Below, piece after piece: positions 43,904-54,767 of a stretch of 64,000 nt of DNA (the stretch's first letter is position 1; each line of letters begins with the position of its first letter). The stretch lies in the NCBI GenBank assembly GCA_964016985.1, contig OZ024825.1, positions 44,515,523 to 44,579,522 of the forward strand, in the 5' to 3' direction. The notes below the pieces were generated by a model. The model saw only the letters and a program-made list of their open reading frames with translations. It ran no database searches and was not told where the DNA came from. The DNA comes from Anodontia alba (lineage: Eukaryota > Mollusca > Bivalvia > Lucinida > Lucinidae). Position numbers and translations under genes: made by a program.

Positions 43904-44138
43904 ATAACCCATTGTAGTCTGAAGACCCCTAAAAGGGTAATTGGCTAACAGAGCAGACCCAGATCAGACATCCCAGAACACGGCATCTGAATACGATCGT
44001 TACTCTTTGCAAATAGTTTAGCCATTTTTCACTAGGAGTATCTAAATCCCATAGCCCGATATACCTAAAATTGAAAATGGACTCTTCCAATATGTACATG
44101 TAGTGTGGGGAGTCTATTCAGTCTACAACTGGTTATTG
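43904..44138 (-). mobile_element. decayed TTAA MITE, second family
   Basis: ATAACCCATTGTAGTCTGAA at the left and TTCAGTCTACAACTGGTTAT at the right are decayed forms of the ends of 60546-60772. A decayed CAGATCAGACATCC hairpin lies inside. Confidence 0.65.
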
Positions 44139-44153
44139 TAATGTAGTTTACAC

Positions 44154-44631
44154 AGTACACCTTAGACTGGCTTCAGTCTCCAGTTGACTTCAGAGGACTT
44201 GTTAAGGAGGAGTATCAGGTGATAATTCTGGGATAATTTTTCTTATTTCTCCATAAAATCATATGTTGTGGGTACTCATTAGAAGCGCCTCACTGAGGCA
44301 CTTCTAATGAGTATCCACAACATATGCCGAGGTGCTTCTAATGAGTACCCACAACATATGTTTTTATGGAGAACTGGAGAAAATTATCCCAGAAATATCA
44401 TTAAATACTCCTCCTTATCAAGTCCCCTGGACTTAATATTTCTCTCATAATCCTGTTTGATAATCCACTAAAATAAAACCAAAAAAATATCACGACTATA
44501 AAGGCTGGTCTCTAGATTGACCAGCCTTTATAGTCATGATATTACTTTGATTTTATTTAAGTGGATTATTAAACAGATTATAAGGGAAATAAATTTAGTC
44601 ACTAGAGACTGGAGCCAGTCTAAGTACACCT
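44154..44631. mobile_element. composite of two adjacent palindromes inside one inverted repeat
   Basis: Outer inverted repeat GTACACCTTAGACTGGCTTC and GAGCCAGTCTAAGTACACC encloses an alpha-type palindrome (44191-44430, ends GGACTTGTTAAGGAGGAGTA) and a second palindrome (44439-44590, TATAAAGGCTGGTC arms around TCTAGATT). Part of the right arm of the first is itself duplicated (44293-44352). Confidence 0.75.
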
Positions 44632-44736
44632 GATGGTGCAGTTTGAGCCATTAGTGTACATTGTTGCTTAGGTATATTTGTATGAATATTTGGGTAAATA
44701 TAGTAGCTCTAGATAAGTGATTACCACAAATAAATA

Positions 44737-45070
44737 CAGTCAATCTTCAATGGCTTGAACATCTTTTGGACCATGGAAACTTGTTCGAGACATGGGTAGT
44801 TTGATTGAGTCACTGAGGGTCAATCATGGTGCCAGGTCAGAAAGCAAATGGCGATATTATTTAGAGAAGTCTTTTTTATCTTCTTCACAATAATGGTGTG
44901 TTGAGTGTACTCATTAGAATTGCCTCAATGATGCAATTCTAATGAGTACACAGAACATACAATTTCATGATAAAGTAAGAAAAATTTCCTTAAATATATT
45001 TTTTCTGGAGCTATCAGAAGAATTTCATTGGGTCTCGAAAATGAGTGTTTGAGCTATTGAGGTTCGACTG
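44737..45070. mobile_element. TA-flanked pogo/mariner-like MITE with beta palindrome
   Basis: TA|CAGTCAATCTTCAATGG and CTATTGAGGTTCGACTG|TA are the ends. The central palindrome is GTACTCATTAGAATTGCC. Close to the copy at 42981. Confidence 0.9.
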
Positions 45071-45282
45071 TACATGTACATGTATTTTGATTATTTTTCC
45101 CATGACAAATGTTAAGAGTGAGAACTGTTTCTTCCTTGGTGAGGCAGTTATAATAATGCCTCACACTTTATTTTTTTATGGTGAATTGATAGTTTGGTTT
45201 ATATGATATTTTATAACATGATATCTTTTGGGGCAAAAATATAACAAAGGTATCTTCTGCATAATGTTACCCCATGGTAGGG
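45071..45282. other. spacer
   Basis: Unassigned. Contains ACATGTACATGTA. Confidence 0.4.
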
Positions 45283-45470
45283 CAGTTAGTAAGGGCCTGC
45301 TATCTGGCAGCAGGTGGGGGAAAAAGGCATGTTAGTATTTCTTCTGTTTCTACATTGTCATTCACTTTTTCTGTCAACCTTAATTTCTTTTTACTTCTCT
45401 ACTAGCTCTTCTTTCTATTTTCTCCTTTTTTCCTGGGAGATGGCACAAAATGACCCACAAGTGCTGACAT
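45283..45470 (+). mobile_element. retroposon family F, decayed copy
   Basis: GGCCTGCTATC, TTTCTTCTGTTTC, pyrimidine-rich body and CACAAAATGACCCACAAG match the better copy at 59574-59865. Confidence 0.6.
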
Positions 45471-45473
45471 GTC

Positions 45474-45686
45474 TTAACCCTTGTCCTGCTGAACCCAGAT
45501 ATACCCTGTTTTGCAAACAGTGTAGATCTAGATCAGTTGGCTTCTGAAGAAGCCAACTGATCTGGATCTGCACTGTTTGCTATCAAGTATGCAAATTTAT
45601 AGCAACAATCAGGATCAAGTAACCTGATTGGCTGAAAATTAGAAGTGGGCATGGCATCTTAATTTATTCAGCAGGACAAGGGTTAA
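45474..45686 (+). mobile_element. piggyBac-like TTAA MITE, copy 2
   Basis: TTAA|CCCTTGTCCTGCTGAA and TTCAGCAGGACAAGGG|TTAA are perfect. The internal hairpin AGATCAGTTGGCTTCTGAAG lies off-centre. Beyond it GATTGGCTGAAAATTAGAAG is shared by all members. 213 bp including both TTAA. Confidence 0.9.
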
Positions 45687-46412
45687 AACAAGAACTCAAA
45701 AAAAGTTTTCACACCTGTTACCTGTACCTACATACACATGTACATGTATGGGGAACATTTGGCATTGATATAAGATCAGTTTTCTCATGACCTGGTTTTT
45801 GCATTTATCATACCTCTGACATGTTTGCTAATGTAATTGTCGGTAAAAATGATGGAATAGATACTGAGGTTGCATGAATCTGACATACAGAAAAAAAATC
45901 TATGGCTTCATGGACATACATGTATATAATTGAGCTAGATATAGGGCACAGCATTTCCTACAATATTGCTTGTACACCCAGCGAAGACTTGGGCCAGGCT
46001 GCGTATCTGCACAGTCTGATCAGTCTCTGTAGGGCACTCGACTGTGGGTAGATGAGTCTAGGTCTTTAGTCACCAGAGCATACATGCAGTCTTGTAGGGA
46101 ATGCTGTGCCCCGGCTCAATTTTAGGGGCTGCTGTTATTCAGAATTTCTGCAAGGAATTTTATATTTGGTGACATTTAATGTCCCAAGCCTTCATACAGT
46201 CTGGGTAATTTATCGTAAAGCAAGAGATAATGGTAAAAAAAGGGAAGCATCCAGTTGGCCGAATGGTTACCTCTTCTGACATTGGATCACAAGGTCCCGG
46301 GTTTAAATCCCCCTTAAGGTAAAGTTCAACTCCTGCCTGTTACTACCACCCCTTCATTATCTCAGTATGACTAAAATATATTCATGGAAGAGACACAAAA
46401 CACCAAATCATC
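45687..46412. other. intron with tRNA-like fragment
   Basis: 46245-46320 has GTTGGCCGAATGGTTACC and GTCCCGGGTTTAAATCCC, a tRNA/SINE-like head in a decayed state. 45970-46050 carries a CAGCGAAGACTTGGGCC repeat phrase. Confidence 0.5.
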
Positions 46413-46414
46413 AG

Positions 46415-46715
46415 GCCAGCCTCAGTGGCTCAGTTGGATGCGCGTCCGACTGGAGACCAGGAGGTTGCGGGTTCGACCCCCGCCGAGGTCGGCAACATTC
46501 TTTCGTGGAGATTGATCATGAAATATTTTCTACGGTCATTCTGTCCCTTCTGCTGATTCAAGAAGGGCAGTTGTCAGTTTCTGGCAAAAGAATGTGCACA
46601 ATACTGGTTAACCGCTAAGAGGACTAAGCCTGCCCAGTAAATGTGTGGTTAGGTAAACTGACCGCACTCGACATGACTCCATTGGGTTGACTGGGCCGTA
46701 AAACCTCAACACAAA
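46415..46715 (+). mobile_element. SINE family A, full length
   Basis: Head CAGCCTCAGTGGCTCAGTTG, B box CGGGTTCGACCCCCG, standard body and tail. The duplication ACCAAATCATCAG is perfect (46402-46414 and 46716-46728). Confidence 0.95.
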
Positions 46716-46731
46716 ACCAAATCATCAGCAT

Positions 46732-46944
46732 GAATCCCAGCCCTGCTGAACCCGGATGTACCTTGGCTTTGCAAGCAGTGTAGATCCAGATCAGTTGGCT
46801 TCTTCAGAAGCCAACTGATCTGGATCTGCACTGTTTGTCATTAAGTATTTGACTTTGTATGAACAACTTAGATCAAGTAATCTGTTAGGCTGAAAATTAG
46901 AAGTGGGCATGGCAATTTAATTTATTCAGCATGATAAGGGTTAA
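46732..46944 (+). mobile_element. piggyBac-like TTAA MITE, copy 3
   Basis: Left end decayed (CCCAGCCCTGCTGAA). The right end ATAAGGG|TTAA and the hairpin CAGATCAGTTGGCTTCTTC are intact. It abuts the SINE duplication. Confidence 0.85.
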
Positions 46945-46999
46945 GGTAAACAAAAAGTAAGGTTCTTGCACAAATCTTGTCTTAACATGTCCTGCAAAT

Positions 47000-47120
47000 C
47001 ATATTTTTATTATTTTTGCAAGAAAATAGGCTTGCCAAGGAGACAATTTGCATGAAATGTTGAAGCCTCTTGTAAAAGTAAAGAAACTTTTCAAAATGTC
47101 TGCTGAAAATTTTACCCAGC
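47000..47120. repeat. gamma palindrome, decayed
   Basis: GACAATTTGCATGAAATG on the right pairs weakly with the left. Followed by TGTCTGCTGAAAATTTTACC. Confidence 0.55.
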
Positions 47121-47301
47121 ATGCTAAAATAAAGCAGTACATGTACATATTTTTGACTGTTGGGTATATAACTGCTATATTTTCTAATGAGGTTTTGATG
47201 ACTGTCATATACTTGTCATAAATAAACTATAAAACAAACTGTCTCAAATTACGCAGGATACTAACATTACTCATCAAGCATAAATATCAGCAGATGACAT
47301 T

Positions 47302-47521
47302 TTAACCCTTGTCCTGCTGAATAATTTAAGATGCCATGCCCATTTCTAATTTTCAGCCAATCAGATTACTTGATCCAGACTGTTGATACAAATTCACATA
47401 CATGTACTTAATGGCAAACAGTGCAGATCCAGATCAGTTGGCTTCTTCAGAAGCCAACTGATCTGGATCTACACTGTTTGTAAAGACAGGTTATATCCGG
47501 GCTCAGCAGGACTAGGGTTAA
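47302..47521 (-). mobile_element. piggyBac-like TTAA MITE, copy 4
   Basis: TTAA|CCCTTGTCCTGCTGAA left; GCAGGACTAGGG|TTAA right; hairpin complete. Its right TTAA (47518-47521) is also the left TTAA of the next copy. Confidence 0.9.
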
Positions 47522-47720
47522 CCCTTGTCTTGCTGAATAAATTAAGATGCCACGCCAACTTCAAATTTCCAGCCAATCAGATTACTTCATCCAGATTGTT
47601 GATATAAATTCACATACCTAATGGCAAACAGTGCAGATCCAGATCAGTTGGCTTCTTCAGATCTACACTGTTTGCAAAGGCAGGGTATAATTTATCTGGG
47701 GTCAGCAGGATTAGGATTAA
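47518..47720 (-). mobile_element. piggyBac-like TTAA MITE, copy 5, sharing TTAA with copy 4
   Basis: TTAA|CCCTTGTCTTGCTGAA left; GCAGGATTAGGA|TTAA right. One arm of the internal hairpin is lost: CTTCTTCAG jumps directly to ATCTACACTG. Confidence 0.9.
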
Positions 47721-47935
47721 AATATTTTTCTTATTGTTACAATTCAGAATCCAGGTCTTGACATCTATGTGAATCTTCCACTTCAGAGATGATACACATG
47801 AATGTCAAGTCATATTTTCTAGGAAAAATAAGAAAAATAGATATTCTCTATGTATCACTGATTTATCATTTGCTAATTTTGCTGTCAGCATGCAAAGAAT
47901 TAATAGCATGCATGAACAACACAATACAATTTCTT
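47721..47935. repeat. gamma-like palindrome
   Basis: 47753-47840: CTTGACATCTATGTGAATC and GATACACATGAATGTCAAG arms. Confidence 0.6.
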
Positions 47936-48335
47936 ATTCTAATGCACTCGCGTATGTAACGCGACGTCTGATTGGATAACGTCAAAAATTTGCGACGGTA
48001 TATTCTGCGATATACTGTCGCAAATCCGACGTCATCACGTAACGTCGCTTCTCATTGGCTGGCATTTGGTTTTACGCAGCTCACAGCACTTGTCGTTTTG
48101 TGCAAACAGTACATTTCTTCAATAGAAAAAATGAATAAATGCATTAGAATGGGGATAACTGCATCAAATTTGTCATCTGGGGAGGTAAATCGGCGGTTTT
48201 ACGGTCGCAAATTACGTTTTACGGCTCCACTGACGCGTCGCCGTAAAACGAAATTTCCGACCGTAAAACCGCCGATTTACCTCCCCAAATGCCAAATTTG
48301 AAAGCAGTTATCCCCTAATTGATACATTTATGTAT
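47936..48335. mobile_element. CpG-rich double palindrome
   Basis: Two large inverted repeats are adjacent. 47950-48062 pairs GTAACGCGACGTCTGATTGG with CGTAACGTCGC around TTTGCGAC...GTCGCAAA. 48151-48315 pairs GGGGATAACTGC and GGGAGGTAAATCGGCGGTTT with exact or near complements, with a CTGACGCGTCG loop. CpG density is far above the surroundings. ATTCTAATGCA (47937) and TGCATTAGAAT (48140) are also complementary. Non-coding. Confidence 0.8.
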
Positions 48336-48517
48336 GTATTATTATACATTGAATTCTTTCAAAAGTTGCTGCAGGTTAGATTTTATGGCAACTTCCCATT
48401 TCCTCTATTCCCACTTAGTTTACTGTTTTTATTCCCATTTTTTTTTTTACTCCATTTCTATAGTTACATTTAATTCCCATTCATTAACTTTTTTATAAAC
48501 CGATTTTATTAACACCT
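48336..48517. other. spacer
   Basis: T-rich intron sequence, unassigned. Confidence 0.4.
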
Positions 48518-48720
48518 TTAAGCTTTACCACTCTCTGGGCTTAAATTCAGCAGATGACAAATTTTATGATAGTTTTTCATATTTTTCCCAGAAAACAGGA
48601 TTTGACATTTCATGCAACTTGTCTCCATGGGAGATTATTTGCATGAAATGTCAAAACCTGCTTTCTGGGAAAAAAAATAGAAAAATATTTCAATATGTTG
48701 TCTGCTGAAACTTTTAGTGG
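48518..48720. mobile_element. gamma-core TTAA MITE
   Basis: TTAAGCTTTACCACTCTCTG at the left, then ATTCAGCAGATGAC, the palindrome GATTTGACATTTCATGCAAC, and GTCTGCTGAA. The right TTAA end has decayed. Confidence 0.65.
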
Positions 48721-48918
48721 TATTACTGGGTACCATTTGACATTGAACATGATGACTGAATGTACATGTATAATAACTTTCAAAGAAAATACCAGATACA
48801 GCTTAACATTTCATGCCACTCCTTAGGTTAGTAGACAGTTCACATCGTGTGTGGATCAAACCCGGGATCTCTAGCACCAGAGGCCAGTGTATTAATTGCT
48901 GTACTTTAATTAATGCCC

Positions 48919-49225
48919 AGTGCTTACATTAACTGTCAAAATCAGGAAGTCCCAGGACTTCCTAGCTCCAATATCTGGAAGTCCTGGTGATCAAATTTTT
49001 CACTCACTTTCAGAAATTCAACCTCAATATTATTAAACTCTCATTTATGGAGTAAAACAGCCATTCTTAAGCTAAATAACACATAAATTCATTCAAATTT
49101 TTTGTTATAAATGACTAATTATCTTGAAAGTTTGGAGTCCCAGACTTCCTGGCATGAATTGTTGGAAGTCCCAGGGCAATTTTTGGGAGTGTCTGACTCC
49201 CAGACTTCCCTTAATGCAAGCACTG
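48919..49225. mobile_element. hAT-like MITE (AGTGCTTACATTAA ends)
   Basis: AGTGCTTACATTAA and TTAATGCAAGCACTG ends. Inner AGGAAGTCCCAGGACTTCC pairs with GGAAGTCCCAGG and ACTCCCAGACTTCC. The flanks TAATGCCC (left) and TAATGCAC (right) resemble an 8-bp duplication with one mismatch. Confidence 0.7.
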
Positions 49226-49335
49226 TAATGCACAGGCTGTTTGACATTATTACAGTGCTCTAGATAAGGATTTGATGCAAAGAGTATTTTACCCCCTGCT
49301 TTTAAGTTCAATGCTTAAATGCCCATTTGCAATAC

Positions 49336-49537
49336 TTAACTCTTAAAGCAACAAGTGTCAGTGAAGCATACAAAATCCTATCTTTTTCAGAGAAAATAAA
49401 GCTTGGCATTTGATGTGAATTGTCTGCTATGCAGACAATTCACATCAAATGCCAAGCTTTTTTTCTCTGAGAAAAAAAAAAAAAAAAAAAAGAAAAACAC
49501 CTAGAAATGTATTTGTCATTAGTGCTTTAAGGGTTAA
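49336..49537. mobile_element. gamma-core TTAA MITE with 29-bp perfect stem
   Basis: TTAA|CTCTTAAAGC and GCTTTAAGGG|TTAA ends. The core is AAGCTTGGCATTTGATGTG continuing to GTCTGC, loop TAT, then the exact complement. Confidence 0.85.
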
Positions 49538-49989
49538 ACCCTTTCTGATCTATTGTACTGCTACTGCTCACAAAAGAATCAGTATGAGGGAAATTTCTTT
49601 TTTATTTAGCAGCTGTAAAGTTCACTGACAGTAGTACCCACTAAACTTAATTTCAGTGCTGAAACACAAAATTTCATTGAGTATTTTCACCCCCTCAACT
49701 TAGATTCCAATGCTGATTTTCAAAACATCAATGCTGAAATACCCTTTACTCCCTCTTATCTAGAGCTCTGTAATTATTACATATTTTTGAGACATGGCTG
49801 CATTTAGAAATGCAAAGTGAAACAGAATGATTTGACCCATGTTCCTGTACCTAATGACGAGTGAGAAAAGGAGCTGGGATCCAGGGCAAAACAAACATGT
49901 ATGTGAGCTTACCTATTTGAACCTGGTCCTGGTTTGGTGAATGACAAATAATATCTGCTGAATTTGCCTGGGAGAGGTAAAAGTTAAGT
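49538..49989. other. intron, unassigned
   Basis: No named feature except the short segment next to R2 (TTTGCCTGGGAGAGGTAAAA) which is also found at 55634. Confidence 0.4.
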
Positions 49990-50472
49990 TTACTTATTCA
50001 CGGCTGCTAATTATCTCCACATGCGCAACACCGTGTAATGTTAAAAGAAAATCGTAAGGAGATCTGGAGATGGTTGTGGAGAGTCTGTTTAGATAGCATT
50101 GAAGGTAGGTGTCAGTTGAAATAAGGCTGACATTTTGGCAGGATCGCCGGTATTCAAAATTGGACAATGTAATACAACCTCTTACATGTATTTAGCCTCC
50201 CATATAATCAGATCTGAATCATCCTTTTTCTCCCAATGAAAGGGTGTCAGATTTTGCCACTTTGGTGACAGACAGGCATGTAAAACTCCAGTTCTGGGAG
50301 AGATTACAAATCTCTGGTAATAAACATCACCATTTCAGTGAAGGTTAACATGTAACTAAGTAGTTCAAAGGAAAATATATTGCATTCTTTTTCCATTGGA
50401 CAGAAGCTTGGCATTTTATTGATGGCTGGTGTTTAAGGAGAGCGGTGGAGAGTAAAGGGATAAGTGGTGAGT
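49990..50472 (-). repeat. dispersed repeat R2, copy 2, minus strand
   Basis: Reverse complement of the R2 sequence. It includes the TA at 49995-49996 that corresponds to the unoccupied insertion site of the 4.3-kb element at 51339. Confidence 0.85.
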
Positions 50473-50646
50473 AAGAAAACCATGGTTTTTCAACAAGAAG
50501 AAAAAGTGTAATAATAACACTAGAATTGAAAAATAGGCTTTAGGAACACATTTGCCTTAACTGGATCAGAAATCATAAGTACATGTACATGTATAAAGCG
50601 ACCAGTAGTATGAAATTCGATGTTGAAAAAACATGGTCTTCTTAAT

Positions 50647-51338
50647 CACCACCTATATCTTTACTCGCCACCGCTGTCTGTACACACAACCCATCAATAA
50701 AATGCCTAGTTTCTCTACAATGGCAAAAGAATGTGATATATTTTAGTTCGAACTTACATGTATGCAATAACATGTTAAACCATCACTGCCACAGTGATGT
50801 ACTTTACCAGAGATTTGTAATATCTCCAAGAACTGGAGTTTTACATGCCTGTCGACAAAATCTGACCGCCTTTGCATCAGGAGAACAAAGTTTTCTTCCG
50901 TATTCGCTTAACCCTTGTCCTGCTGAACCCGGATATATCCTGCCTTTGCAAACAGTGTAGATCCAGATCAGTTGGCTTCTGAAGAAGCCAACTGATCTGG
51001 ATCTGCACTGTTTGCCATTTAGTATCTGAATTTATAGCAATAATCCAGATCAAGTAATCTGATTGGCTGAAAATTAGAAGTAGGAGTGGCTTATTAATTT
51101 ATTCAGCAGGACAAGGGTTAAAGGACTACAATAATATATTCTGGTCTGAGCATATATGGGAGACTAGATAAGAGGTTAAATTACATCGCCCGATTTTGGA
51201 TAACGGCGATCGCGTCAAAGTGTCACCCATCTTCAACGCTATCTAAACTGACTCTCCACAACCACCTCCGGAAGATCTCCTTTCGATTTTCTTTTCAGAA
51301 CATGGTGTTGTGCATGTGGAAATAAGCAGCCATGAATA
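50647..51338 (+). repeat. dispersed repeat R2, copy 3, plus strand
   Basis: Same order of blocks as 18737-19226, split by a TTAA MITE at 50908-51121 and ended by the TA target of the large element. With copy 2 it forms an inverted pair with a short spacer. Confidence 0.85.
50908..51121 (+). mobile_element. piggyBac-like TTAA MITE, copy 6
   Basis: TTAA|CCCTTGTCCTGCTGAA and GCAGGACAAGGG|TTAA are perfect. It is inserted in R2, where the paralogue at 18993 reads TATTCGCGAAAAGGACTA without it. Confidence 0.95.
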
Positions 51339-52382
51339 CAGTACAGCTCAGGTAAAAGAACCAAAAAACTCTTTATTCCGAATATCGGCGTTTCGCGAAC
51401 TTGCCAAAAACACTCGGAATCAAACCGAGTAAACGTTATATTCGGCGGACACCACTCGCAAGTCCGCCGAATGTATGCGTTATGCGAAGTTATGCGAAGT
51501 TACTCGGAATGGAAATATTATACCCCGGAGGCAATATTTCTCGCGAAGCGATGCGAAATTCCTCGGAGTAATTTGACTAAATACCTGTCCGATTTTTTAT
51601 ATATTTATTTATTTATTTAATAAAGTTATTTAGATATTTCTTTAATAAAAATATTTTTTATTTATTTTTATCTTTATTTTTCCATCATATAGTACAGTCT
51701 GCGTGAAGGTTATATTGTCCGCGCTCATGCGGATGCGCAGGTTGATCTGAGTGTGCACTGATCACAAAGGTCTTATTGTCCCAAAAGTGTTTTCCAAATT
51801 TCCGCATTCCGATCCCCCAAAATTAGGTCCATTCCCTTGTTTTCTTAAAATATCAACCAATGCTGCCTTGTTCCCTAATATATTTGGGTGCTCCCTAGGT
51901 CCAAAGATAACCCCGGTAACCCCCTTCATTGTTCGAGCACGTATCATGGGCCTCAACAAAGCTCCATATGAAAATGTACCGGATTCTTTGGCTTAGTCTA
52001 GTCCGGCCACACAAGTGGGTCCGGCATGGTCATTTTTATTTAATGTGCCGTAGAAAACAAAACAAACACACAAAGATCACAAAGAGAATCAAACATCTTC
52101 CCCCAATCGACGAATTACGTATTTATATTTGGTATTCCTGTAACGACCTTTTCCCATACAACAACCGCACGCGCTCAATATAAATGACGTACTGTGGAAA
52201 AAGACCGGGAAATTCTCACTCGCGTGCAGCAACCGCACGTGTCAATATGAATTTACTTAAAGGGGCGCTTCGTCTATTAAAGAGGCATTGAATCAACAAG
52301 ACAGCACATGTGAAAAGAGTGTCTGTCACACAAAAACACACTTTACGCACACGAGGCTAATGACAATTCAAACGAGTGAGTG

Positions 52383-52531
52383 AGTTTATTACGTCCTACT
52401 AACAGCTAGGTCATACGGAGATGTGGATCTTGATTTAAAGTCCAATATGAAAGGCTTGAGAAGCCTGGGATCGAACTCATGACCCCTGGGTGACAAGACG
52501 AGAAGCTTCACACTACACCACCGAGGCACAA
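52383..52531 (-). mobile_element. tRNA-derived SINE, family C, minus strand
   Basis: In reverse complement: GGTGGTGTAGTGTGAAG (A box), GAGTTCGATCCCAGG (B box), then body to TAATAAACTCACTCACTCG, a short (ACTC)n tail. Confidence 0.8.
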
Positions 52532-52819
52532 TTTCCCAATATTTCATATTGATAAATATCTAATAAAAGGGCTGCAGACATTTCACCATGCCCCGCCACT
52601 GCACTTAAATCAAGCAAGTGCCATGACTCTGTTAATAAACTAATAACGTTTCAAGAAAATATCTCAAATAGTTTTCAAGTTACAGAGCGGACAAAAAAAA
52701 AAAAGAAAAATAAAAAAAAAAGAAAAAAGAAAGAAAGAAAAGAAATATTACAGAAACCACTAAAATAGTTTCCCTTTTCAAAGGGCCATAACTCCAAAAT
52801 AAGCTCTATCGTCAAAATG

Positions 52820-52945
52820 AAAGAAAAGAAGGGCCGTTATCAGTTTCTGCTGAAATGATTAACAGCTTATGAATAAGCCAACCCTGGAAAAGTGTGCGTG
52901 CTCGACAAGACCGAAATAGTGTAGACTGGGCCGTTTAACTGCAGT
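52820..52945 (+). mobile_element. SINE family A relic
   Basis: GAAGGGCCGTTATCAGTTTC, GCTCGACAAGACC and GACTGGGCCGTTTAAC follow the body and tail of family A in order, strongly diverged. Confidence 0.7.
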
Positions 52946-53044
52946 TCAAACCAAAATTACGTCGGTACTAAGTTCTCATGTCTGAAGTATGATTTACAAT
53001 GTACTTTCACTGAATCGGACAAAATGTACAATACTACAATGTAC

Positions 53045-53455
53045 GTGCGACCAGCAAAGACTCGGGTCGGTCTCTGCATCGACCCACTAGATAAAACAAG
53101 CTTCTTGGATAGCTCGGAGTCCAAAGAAGGTGCATACTGTACGATCAACGAAGGGTCTGATCAGAATGTGCTGTTGCAGTCGCACTGTTTATCCCGCTTT
53201 GGATAGCCCGGCTATCGGAGGTAAATACAACCAGTGAATGCTTTTATCAGAATGTACGGTTGGCAGGTTGACACGAGGCTTCGCTCGTCGCACAAGACGT
53301 TTTGTTAAACCTAGAGATTGTAGGAGGTACATACGATTAGCGAAGGCTCAGATCAGACTACTGATGTGCAGGCTCAGAGTGTGTGGGCTGATCCGTACAG
53401 ATCAATGCGCGACCATAACGCCTAACATTCTGGGTAAAATTTTCAACTGACGACA
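53045..53455. other. interior of the TA element, repeat phrases
   Basis: CAGCAAAGACTCGGGTCGG (53052) and GGCTCAGATCAGACTACTG (53345) are diverged CAGATCAG-type modules. No coding sequence is supported. Confidence 0.45.
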
Positions 53456-53640
53456 TTTTGAAACATTTTTCTCATTCTTCCAAGAAAACAGGATTTGCAT
53501 TTCATGCAAATTGTCTCCATTGCATGACTGTCAAACCCTGTTTTCTTGGTAATAAAAAAAAAAAAAAAAGATTTTTTTTTTTTTTTTTTTTTTTTTTGTC
53601 GTCTGCTGAAATAGCCCAGATAGTGGTAATTCGATACCTG
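53456..53640. repeat. gamma palindrome with A/T run
   Basis: GATTTGCATTTCATGCAAATTG arms partly kept, then an A run followed by a T run (53557-53597) that can pair. Confidence 0.65.
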
Positions 53641-54144
53641 CGAGCACCAAGTGTTATAACTTAAGATTGGTTTATAACCAGGAAGACTCTGCCTAGAATG
53701 TCCGCGAGGGCATATGAAAATATTATGGACAAATGTCATTTTGAAGATTATTTCCCGCCAATGCTAGGTTTATACATGCGTCTCTTTTAGTCGTTTAATA
53801 AATTACGGCCTTGGTTTTGCATATCGCATGTTGAAGACACAAAAACAGAACACTTTACATGGAAACAAAAGTTTTGAAGATTGCTCTATAAACCAATAAA
53901 GATAATGTTATTAATGTATATACTGTAAGAGAATAACATAACATAATAATCATTTGTACTCTGATAAATGCGGGGTAATGTCTTCACATCGCAGGTTTTT
54001 TTACTCTTTTAAGGGAGCTAACTGCTGCAACTGACTATCAGAAGGGAGTTAACTGCAATTGCTTTACCAGTATGGACCATGCGAAATGGGAACAGCATAT
54101 TTCTATGAATCGCGCCAGTAAAGAGGGGGACATGCTTATACAAT

Positions 54145-54300
54145 AAGCGGTTAACCAGTACACTGAACCCCATTCCGCCAGAAACTTGAAACTGCCAATC
54201 TTGAAGCAGTGGAAGGAGTGAATGACCGTAGCAAATACATGTGTTTCATGATAAGTGGGGATCGAATCGCGTTCGATTCCCGCCGGTGCGATATCATTTT
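54145..54300 (-). mobile_element. SINE family A relic, minus strand
   Basis: Reverse complement gives GGGAATCGAACGCG, CTACGGTCATTCACTCC, AGTTTCTGGCGGAATG and GGTTAACCGCTTA in family order. Confidence 0.7.
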
Positions 54301-54389
54301 TCCAATAAAGTCAGTGCAAACAACTTCTACCTCGAAAGGAGACATGTAATATTTGCAAGAGGGTAAAAGAAAGCAAAAGAAAGAGCTTT

Positions 54390-54391
54390 CC

Positions 54392-54422
<31 letters not shown>

Positions 54423-54560
54423 GCAAAACATGTAAGATTCTGGCTCGTCCATTTTAGGTACATCCGGCTATAAGATTTAGATATTCCTAGAGAAAAACGG
54501 CTAAACTGTTTTTGCAAACAGTGAATACCCTGACCAGACGCCGCGTTCTACCATCTCAAT
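54390..54560. repeat. (GA)n tract and truncated hairpin element
   Basis: (GA)n at 54391-54419; then GGTACATCCGGCTATAAG ... CAAACAGTGAATACCCTG, the left half of the 60546-type element. Confidence 0.6.
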
Positions 54561-54767
54561 ATGACAAAGAATTTCTTTTATTTTATTTTTTGTTATTGTT
54601 GAAAGAGACATAATACATCAAGTCACCGTCATCATTAAGTGGTGATTTGAATGGACAGTCTTAATCCTGGTCCAGTCATCAACCGTCCAGACCTCGATCC
54701 GAGCAGTGTAGATACATTCCAGCGTCTTCGTTTCTGTCTCCCTTGTCAAATGAAATGTATCCCTACT

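Noticed and set aside
47972..48301. 109-codon plus-strand open frame
   Set aside because: It lies across the CpG-rich double palindrome; the two halves of the peptide are encoded by complementary arms, which is not expected of a gene.
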